A stretch of DNA of 64,000 bases. Origin: Nocardia bovistercoris. GTDB lineage: Bacteria; Actinomycetota; Actinomycetes; Mycobacteriales; Mycobacteriaceae. Under the pieces are notes generated by a model. That model saw only the letters and a list, made by a program, of their open reading frames with translations, was not told the origin of the DNA and did no database searches. Position numbers and translations under genes: made by a program. Location: NCBI RefSeq assembly GCF_015674855.1, contig NZ_JADMLG010000009.1:273541-337540 (forward strand). The letters run 5' to 3'. Of the stretch, positions 59,565-64,000 are shown piece after piece; the first letter of the stretch is position 1; each line of letters begins with the position of its first letter.

Positions 59565-60239
59565 TCAGCGAGCGCGGCGCGCCAGGCGCTCGGAGTCGGA
59601 GATCAGCACGCTCTTGCCCTCGAGCCGCAGCCAGCCGCGATGCGCGAAATCGGCGAGCGCCTTGTTCACGGTTTCGCGGGAGGCGCCGACGAGCTGGGCG
59701 ATCTCCTCCTGGGTGAGGTCGTGGGTGACCCGAAGCGCACCGGCTTCCTGGGTGCCGAACCGCTGCGCGAGCTGCAGCAGCGCCTTGGCGACTCGACCGG
59801 GGACATCGGTGAAGATGAGGTCGGCCAGGTTGTTGTTGGTGCGGCGCAGTCGCCGGGCGAGCACGCGCAGCAGCTGTTCGGCGATCTCGGGGCGCTGGTC
59901 GATCCAGGACTTGAGCGCGTCGCGGTCCATCGTGACGGCGCGTACCTCGGTGACGGTCGTCGCGGTCGAGGTGCGCGGACCCGGATCGAAGATCGAGAGC
60001 TCGCCGAACATGTCCGACGGGCCCATGATGGTCAGCAGATTCTCGCGGCCGTCGGGCGAGCGGCGGCCGATCTTCACCTTGCCGGTGGTGATGATGTACA
60101 GACGATCGCCGGGCTCGCCTTCGTTGAAGATGACGTGGCCGCGGGGGAAATCAACTGGCTGGAGTTGTTTGGCGAGTGCCGCCACCGCGGTGGGCTCAAC
60201 GCCTTGGAAGATGCCTGCTCTGGCGAGGGCCTCGTCCAC
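59565..60239 (-). CDS. crp: cAMP receptor protein-type regulator Crp
   Basis: A 224-residue global regulator (Rv3676 type, same length). The cyclic-nucleotide domain includes GEPGDRLYIITTGKVKIG and FGELSIFDPGPRTSTATT, with the Glu, Arg and Ser/Thr expected to bind cAMP. The helix-turn-helix is LTQEEIAQLVGASRETVNKA. The GTG at 60239 has AAGGAG seven bases before it, which settles the start. A candidate whiB site is described at 55183. A weak self-site lies at 60324-60340. Confidence 0.97.
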   Translation of the reverse strand: MDEALARAGIFQGVEPTAVAALAKQLQPVDFPRGHVIFNEGEPGDRLYIITTGKVKIGRRSPDGRENLLTIMGPSDMFGELSIFDPGPRTSTATTVTEVRAVTMDRDALKSWIDQRPEIAEQLLRVLARRLRRTNNNLADLIFTDVPGRVAKALLQLAQRFGTQEAGALRVTHDLTQEEIAQLVGASRETVNKALADFAHRGWLRLEGKSVLISDSERLARRAR

Positions 60240-60323
60240 GAATGTGCTCCTTATGGGAAATGGCTTGTCCTGGACCGAAGCGAATCGGCCAACAGTGAAG
60301 TCTACGCGCTGTAGTAGCGGCGC

Positions 60324-60340
60324 AGTGACAGACGCCACGT
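60324..60340. promoter_or_regulatory. Weak Crp-like site upstream of crp
   Basis: AGTGA-CAGACG-CCACG matches 7 of 10 positions of TGTGA-N6-TCACA. It sits about 85 bases upstream of the crp start. This could be an autoregulatory site but could be chance. Confidence 0.3.
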
Positions 60341-60410
60341 AACGAGTGTATTGCGCGGTGCCTCGTTGGCCGATCGGTAGCTCTGTGATGTTGGTGGTCG
60401 CTACGGCGGG

Positions 60411-60653
60411 TCAGCTCGCGCGCGCGACGTCCAGCTCCTCACCCCTCGACCGGCGCTTGCGCATCCTGGCCACGGCGGCGGGCAGTCCGAGCTTGGTCAA
60501 CTCCTTCACCTCGGCGTTGCTTGCGTTGTCCAGGTACTGCTGAACCTCGGGTTCGGGTTCGAGAAGTTTGCGGAGCCGATTCTCGACCCGCTCCATGAGC
60601 AGAGCGAACAGCATCAACACCACTGGGAACAGCACCACAGCGAGTCCTTGCAT
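60411..60653 (-). CDS. Small membrane-anchored protein (Rv3675-like)
   Basis: An 80-residue protein with one N-terminal span (GLAVVLFPVVLMLFALLMER) and a charged tail (MRKRRSRGEELDV). The same position, between crp and nth and in crp's direction, is held by the membrane protein Rv3675 in M. tuberculosis. No clear ribosome site precedes the ATG at 60653. Function unknown. Confidence 0.7.
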   Translation of the reverse strand: MQGLAVVLFPVVLMLFALLMERVENRLRKLLEPEPEVQQYLDNASNAEVKELTKLGLPAAVARMRKRRSRGEELDVARAS

Positions 60654-60744
60654 AGGGAGGAGTAAACACTGTGTAGGTCTCAGATGGAACACGGCAGTCG
60701 ATCTGGGCGGTCGACGCCGCTTCGCGGTTCCGTATGGTGGACAG

Positions 60745-61578
60745 GTGCGTGCCACCCCCTCCACTCCCGCCGCAGGCGGGTCAGCGCCCGCCGCCGGGAC
60801 CGCCGATCGGAGCGCGGCGGCCGCGGCATCGCCCAAGCGCAGATCCCGGTCCCGACAAGCGGAAACCTCGCTGGGGCTGGTCCGAAGGGCGCGCCGCATG
60901 AACCGGGTGCTCGCCCGCGCCTTCCCTGACGCGCACTGCGAACTGGATTTCACGACTCCGCTCGAATTGGCGGTGGCGACAATACTTTCCGCGCAGTGCA
61001 CCGACGAGCGCGTGAACCTGACCACACCGGCGCTGTTCGCCAGGTATCCGGACGCGCGCGCATATGCCGAGGCCAACCGTGCCGAGATGGAGGAGTACAT
61101 CCGCCCGACGGGCTTCTTCCGCAACAAGACGAACTCGCTCATCGGGCTCGGCCAAGCCCTGCTGGAACATCATGATGGTGAATTGCCTCACACCCTGGAG
61201 GAATTGGTGAGGTTGCCCGGCGTCGGCCGCAAGACTGCCAACGTCATCCTCGGCAACGCCTTCGAAGTCCCCGGCATCACCGTCGACACCCATTTCGGTC
61301 GGCTCGTGCGGCGCTGGCAGTGGACCGCCGAGGAGGACCCGGTCAAGGTCGAGCACATCGTCGGCGAGCTCATCGAGCGCAAGGAGTGGACGCTGCTGTC
61401 CCATCGCGTGATCTTCCACGGCAGGCGGGTCTGTCACGCGCGCAAGCCTGCCTGCGGGGTGTGCGTGCTCGCCGATGACTGTCCTTCCTTCGGCATCGGG
61501 CCGACCGACCCGGATGTCGCGGCCGCCTTGGTCAAGGGGCCCGAGCGCGCGCATCTGCTCGGAATGGTCGGGCGGTGA
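60745..61578 (+). CDS. nth: Endonuclease III
   Basis: A 277-residue base-excision glycosylase/AP lyase for oxidised pyrimidines. It has the helix-hairpin-helix LPGVGRKTANVILGNAF with the catalytic Lys, TVDTHFGRLVRR with the catalytic Asp, and the 4Fe-4S ligands CHARKPACGVCVLADDC. The first 45 residues are an Ala/Pro/Ser-rich extension not in M. tuberculosis Nth. The GTG at 60745 follows GGTGGA. The stop overlaps the next gene (GTGA at 61575). Confidence 0.96.
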   Translation: MRATPSTPAAGGSAPAAGTADRSAAAAASPKRRSRSRQAETSLGLVRRARRMNRVLARAFPDAHCELDFTTPLELAVATILSAQCTDERVNLTTPALFARYPDARAYAEANRAEMEEYIRPTGFFRNKTNSLIGLGQALLEHHDGELPHTLEELVRLPGVGRKTANVILGNAFEVPGITVDTHFGRLVRRWQWTAEEDPVKVEHIVGELIERKEWTLLSHRVIFHGRRVCHARKPACGVCVLADDCPSFGIGPTDPDVAAALVKGPERAHLLGMVGR

Positions 61579-62204
61579 CCCGATTTCCGGTCACGGCCAG
61601 GCTGCTGCTGGCCGGATTGATCACGGCGATCGCGCTCGCGGTCGCGCTGTGGCCGCGTGACTCGGGCGAATCCGACACCGCGACGAACGCGGGGACGAAT
61701 TCCGCCGTCGCGCAGGCGGCCCGCGCCGACGCCGGACTCACGCCGTGCCCGCGTCCCGCGCCCGGCGCCGCGAGCTCGGGACCGCTGGCCGCGCTCACCG
61801 TGCGCTGCCTGGCCGACGGACAACCCGTCGACCTTGCCGCCGCGCTCGCCGGCCGTCCCGCGCTGCTGAATCTGTGGGCCTACTGGTGCGGTCCGTGCGC
61901 GCAGGAGTTGCCTTATCTGAACCAGTACGCGCGGCGCGCGGGCGACGCTATTACGGTGCTGACTGTGCACAGCGATCCCGAAGAGGCCAAGGCGCTGGCC
62001 CGGCTGACCGGGCTCGGCGTCACGGTGCCGGGCGTACTCGACCCCGACGCGTCGGTCCGCGCCGCGCTCGGCGCGCCCTCGGTCCTACCGATCTCGGTGC
62101 TGCTGCGCGCCGACGGCACCGTCGCGGAGGTGGTGGTCCGCACCTTCGCGGGCGTCCAGGACATCGCCGACACGGTCGCGAATCGGCTCGGAGTCGCCGC
62201 GTGA
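61575..62204 (+). CDS. Membrane-anchored thioredoxin-like (TlpA/ResA-type) protein
   Basis: A 209-residue protein like Rv3673c. An N-terminal span (LLLAGLITAIALAVALW) anchors it, so the thioredoxin fold faces outside. The redox site W104-C-G-P-C108 lies in NLWAYWCGPCAQELPYLNQY. It probably reduces exported proteins or cytochrome c apo-forms. It overlaps nth at the start and the NUDIX gene at the end, so the four genes are one operon. Confidence 0.93.
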   Translation: MTRFPVTARLLLAGLITAIALAVALWPRDSGESDTATNAGTNSAVAQAARADAGLTPCPRPAPGAASSGPLAALTVRCLADGQPVDLAAALAGRPALLNLWAYWCGPCAQELPYLNQYARRAGDAITVLTVHSDPEEAKALARLTGLGVTVPGVLDPDASVRAALGAPSVLPISVLLRADGTVAEVVVRTFAGVQDIADTVANRLGVAA

Positions 62205-62938
62205 CGACATCGGGGGACAGCGTCGCCCCGGTACCCGACGAGACACCGTCCTGGCTGCGCCGCGCCACCGAGTCGAGCACCGTCGACACCGTCGACTCGC
62301 TGGCCCTCGCACGCGCCGCGCGCCGCGCGCTCACCATCAAGGGCGAGCCGCGCCAGGCCGCGGTGCTCGTCCTCTTCGGCGGGTCGATCGAGGCCGATCA
62401 CGATGCGCCGGGCGGAGTTCCGGCCGACGCCGACATCCTGCTGACCCAGCGCGCCTCGACCATGCGCTCCCATCGCGGCCAGGTCGCCTTCCCCGGCGGC
62501 GAGGTCGAAGTCGGCGACACCGGACCGATCGACACCGCGCTGCGCGAGGCGAACGAGGAGACCGGCCTCGACCGCGCGGGCGTGGAACCGCTGCTGGTGC
62601 TGCCGAAACTGTTCGTCCCGCCGTCGCGTTTCGACGTGACCCCGGTGCTCGCCTACTGGCGCACCCCGAGCGAGGTGCGGGTGGTCGACCGCGGCGAGAC
62701 CGACCGGGTGGTGCGCGTGCCGCTGGCCGACCTGCTCGACCCGGCCAACCGCTTCCTCGTACGCGGCCCGCTCGGCTATAAGAGTCCGGCCTTCCTGGTG
62801 GACGGCCTGCTGGTGTGGGGACTCACCGGGGGCATACTGGCCGGCATCTTCGCCTCGGCCGGTTGGGAACCGGACTGGGATCGCGAGGACGTGCGTGATC
62901 TGGAGGCGACGTTGGCGGCCGTGGGAATGACCTTATGA
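62201..62938 (+). CDS. NUDIX hydrolase, probable CoA pyrophosphatase type
   Basis: A 245-residue hydrolase like Rv3672c. The NUDIX box GGEVEVGDTGPIDTALREAN plus EETGL is complete (about 99-123), and upstream MRSHRGQVAFPGG is the CoA-pyrophosphatase (NudL) flank. It would cleave CoA or related nucleotides; the substrate is inferred from the flank. GTGA overlap with the previous gene and an ATGA overlap with marP at 62935. Confidence 0.92.
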   Translation: MTTSGDSVAPVPDETPSWLRRATESSTVDTVDSLALARAARRALTIKGEPRQAAVLVLFGGSIEADHDAPGGVPADADILLTQRASTMRSHRGQVAFPGGEVEVGDTGPIDTALREANEETGLDRAGVEPLLVLPKLFVPPSRFDVTPVLAYWRTPSEVRVVDRGETDRVVRVPLADLLDPANRFLVRGPLGYKSPAFLVDGLLVWGLTGGILAGIFASAGWEPDWDREDVRDLEATLAAVGMTL

Positions 62939-64000
62939 GTTCCTCGGCGTGGCTCGATATCGCCGTACTCCTGCTCGCCCTGCTCGCCGCGTCCTCGGGA
63001 TGGCGCCAGGGCGCGGTCGCTTCGGCGCTCGCCTTCCTCGGTGTGGTGCTCGGCGCGGTGGCGGGCATCCTCATCGCCCCGCATCTGCTCGTACATGTGG
63101 ACGCGGGGCGCCAGCGCGTGCTCACCGGCGTGCTGCTGATCGTGTTGCTGGTGATCGTCGGCGAGGTCGCGGGCATGGTGCTCGGTCGGGCGGCGCGCGG
63201 CAGTATGCGCCATCCGTTCACGCGCAGCGTCGACAGCGTCGTCGGCGCGGTCCTTCAGGCGGTCGCGGTGCTGGTCACCGCGTGGCTGCTCGCCTTACCG
63301 CTCGCCACCTCGTCGCAGCCCGCGATCGCGACCGCGATCAACGGCTCCAAGGTGCTGACCGATGTGAACGCGGTCGCGCCGAACTGGCTGCGCAAGGTCC
63401 CGAACGAATTCTCCAGGCTGCTCAACACCTCCGGCCTGCCCGATGTCATCGGACCGTTCGGTCGCGCCCCGATCGCGGCGGTCGAACCGCCCGACCCCGG
63501 CGTGCTCGCCAGTCCGGTCGCGGCCTCGTTGCAGCAGAGCGTGCTGCGCATCCGCGGTGTCGCGCCGAGTTGCCAGCGCGCGCTGGAAGGCTCGGGATTC
63601 GTGATCGCGCCCGAACGGGTGATGACCAACGCGCACGTGGTCGCGGGCACGACCAGCGTCGCGGTCGACACCGCGCGCGGCCCGCTCGAGGCCACCGTCG
63701 TGCTGTTCGATCCGTCCAAGGACGTCGCGGTGCTCGCGGTGCCGGGACTGACCGCGCCCGTGGTGCCGCAGTCGCCCGAGGCCGCGCGGCCCGGAGAGAG
63801 CGCGATCGTGCTCGGCTATCCGGGTGGCGGACCGTACACCGCGAGCGCCGCCAGGATTCGCGAGACCCTCGACCTGACCGGGCCGACGATCTACCGCAAC
63901 GGGACCGTGGAACGCGAGGTCTACACGGTGCGCGGCCTGGTTCGCGCGGGCAACTCCGGTGGGCCGCTGGTCGACACCGAGGGACAGGTGCTCGGCATGG
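62935..64000 (+). CDS. marP: Membrane serine protease MarP (partial, 3' end outside the window)
   Basis: A periplasmic trypsin-like protease (Rv3671c type), needed for acid resistance in mycobacteria. Four N-terminal spans (from MSSSAWLDIAVLLLALLAAS) precede an external protease domain. The triad is His234 (TNAHVVAG), Asp263 (KDVAVLAV) and Ser341 (AGNSGGPLVD). A Cys at about 213 (APSCQRAL) is the expected partner of a second Cys beyond the window for the redox disulfide. The frame runs off the edge at 64000 after 355 codons. Confidence 0.95.
   Translation, partial: MSSSAWLDIAVLLLALLAASSGWRQGAVASALAFLGVVLGAVAGILIAPHLLVHVDAGRQRVLTGVLLIVLLVIVGEVAGMVLGRAARGSMRHPFTRSVDSVVGAVLQAVAVLVTAWLLALPLATSSQPAIATAINGSKVLTDVNAVAPNWLRKVPNEFSRLLNTSGLPDVIGPFGRAPIAAVEPPDPGVLASPVAASLQQSVLRIRGVAPSCQRALEGSGFVIAPERVMTNAHVVAGTTSVAVDTARGPLEATVVLFDPSKDVAVLAVPGLTAPVVPQSPEAARPGESAIVLGYPGGGPYTASAARIRETLDLTGPTIYRNGTVEREVYTVRGLVRAGNSGGPLVDTEGQVLGM

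Noticed and set aside
60651..60665. CATAGGGAGG as a ribosome site for the small membrane protein
   Set aside because: On the coding (minus) strand it reads CCTCCC, the wrong orientation.

Overview
The window is about 64 kb of very GC-rich actinobacterial chromosome. Codon third positions are nearly all G or C, GTG and TTG starts are common, and overlapping ATGA/GTGA stop-start junctions are frequent. Gene content and order point to the Mycobacteriales, most likely a Nocardia or close Nocardiaceae relative. From memory, two blocks follow the Mycobacterium tuberculosis order of Rv3671c-Rv3684 and Rv3708c-Rv3716c. The first runs marP, NUDIX, TlpA-like, nth, small membrane protein, crp, MBL, RidA, DUF4177, two ArsA-like ATPases, whiB4, ponA2, phosphoesterase. 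The second runs asd, ask, leuA, murT, gatD, recR, ybaB. Large accessory blocks are inserted between these conserved pieces. No phage, insertion sequence or CRISPR array was seen.

Layout. 1-2.3 kb: VOC protein, MerR regulator, ybaB-recR. 2.4-12.8 kb: a small Cys-rich protein, then a tight four-gene operon (long transglutaminase/DUF2126, circularly permuted ATP-grasp plus alpha-E, short transglutaminase, zinc metallopeptidase). This looks like a peptide-tagging or peptide-ligase system. 12.8-19.3 kb: gatD-murT (lipid II amidation), a PNPOx-like protein, a Tat-exported flavin oxidase, an EspI/MinD-like ATPase. 19.6-21.6 kb: leuA with a leucine-rich leader peptide and attenuator. 21.7-30.7 kb: accessory block with a TSUP permease, a 21-bp minisatellite with 165-bp higher-order repeats, a lipoprotein hydrolase that has lost its catalytic Ser and His, a cholesterol oxidase-like enzyme, a voltage-sensor-like protein without a pore, LtrA, and a TetR/DHFR-like pair. 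30.7-34 kb: YjbQ and the aspartate pathway pair ask-asd. 34-38.9 kb: serine hydrolase, APC permease, Fur regulator, a 19-residue membrane peptide, three stem-loops sharing one loop sequence, and an ArsC-like phosphatase. 39-46.7 kb: FAD monooxygenase, then allophanate hydrolase-urea carboxylase and its GntR regulator. 47-50.8 kb: small membrane protein, GNAT, a second nucleophile-less hydrolase, tRNA-Pro(CGG), a DUF8017-like membrane protein. 50.9-64 kb: conserved cell-envelope, redox and regulation block ending inside marP.

Themes. Several genes serve the envelope: murT-gatD amidates lipid II, PonA polymerises and cross-links it, and MarP is a periplasmic protease in mycobacteria. Crp and WhiB4 are global regulators, and a good Crp-type site (9 of 10 consensus bases) lies upstream of whiB. 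Amino-acid supply is represented by leuA, ask and asd, nitrogen scavenging by urea carboxylase and allophanate hydrolase. Several large proteins (both big ATP-grasp cluster proteins, urea carboxylase, allophanate hydrolase) carry lineage-specific low-complexity inserts. The most novel-looking signals are the three same-loop hairpins at 37.9-38.1 kb, the structured minisatellite at 22.5-23.0 kb, the 19-residue membrane peptide, and the insert splitting the alpha-E domain.
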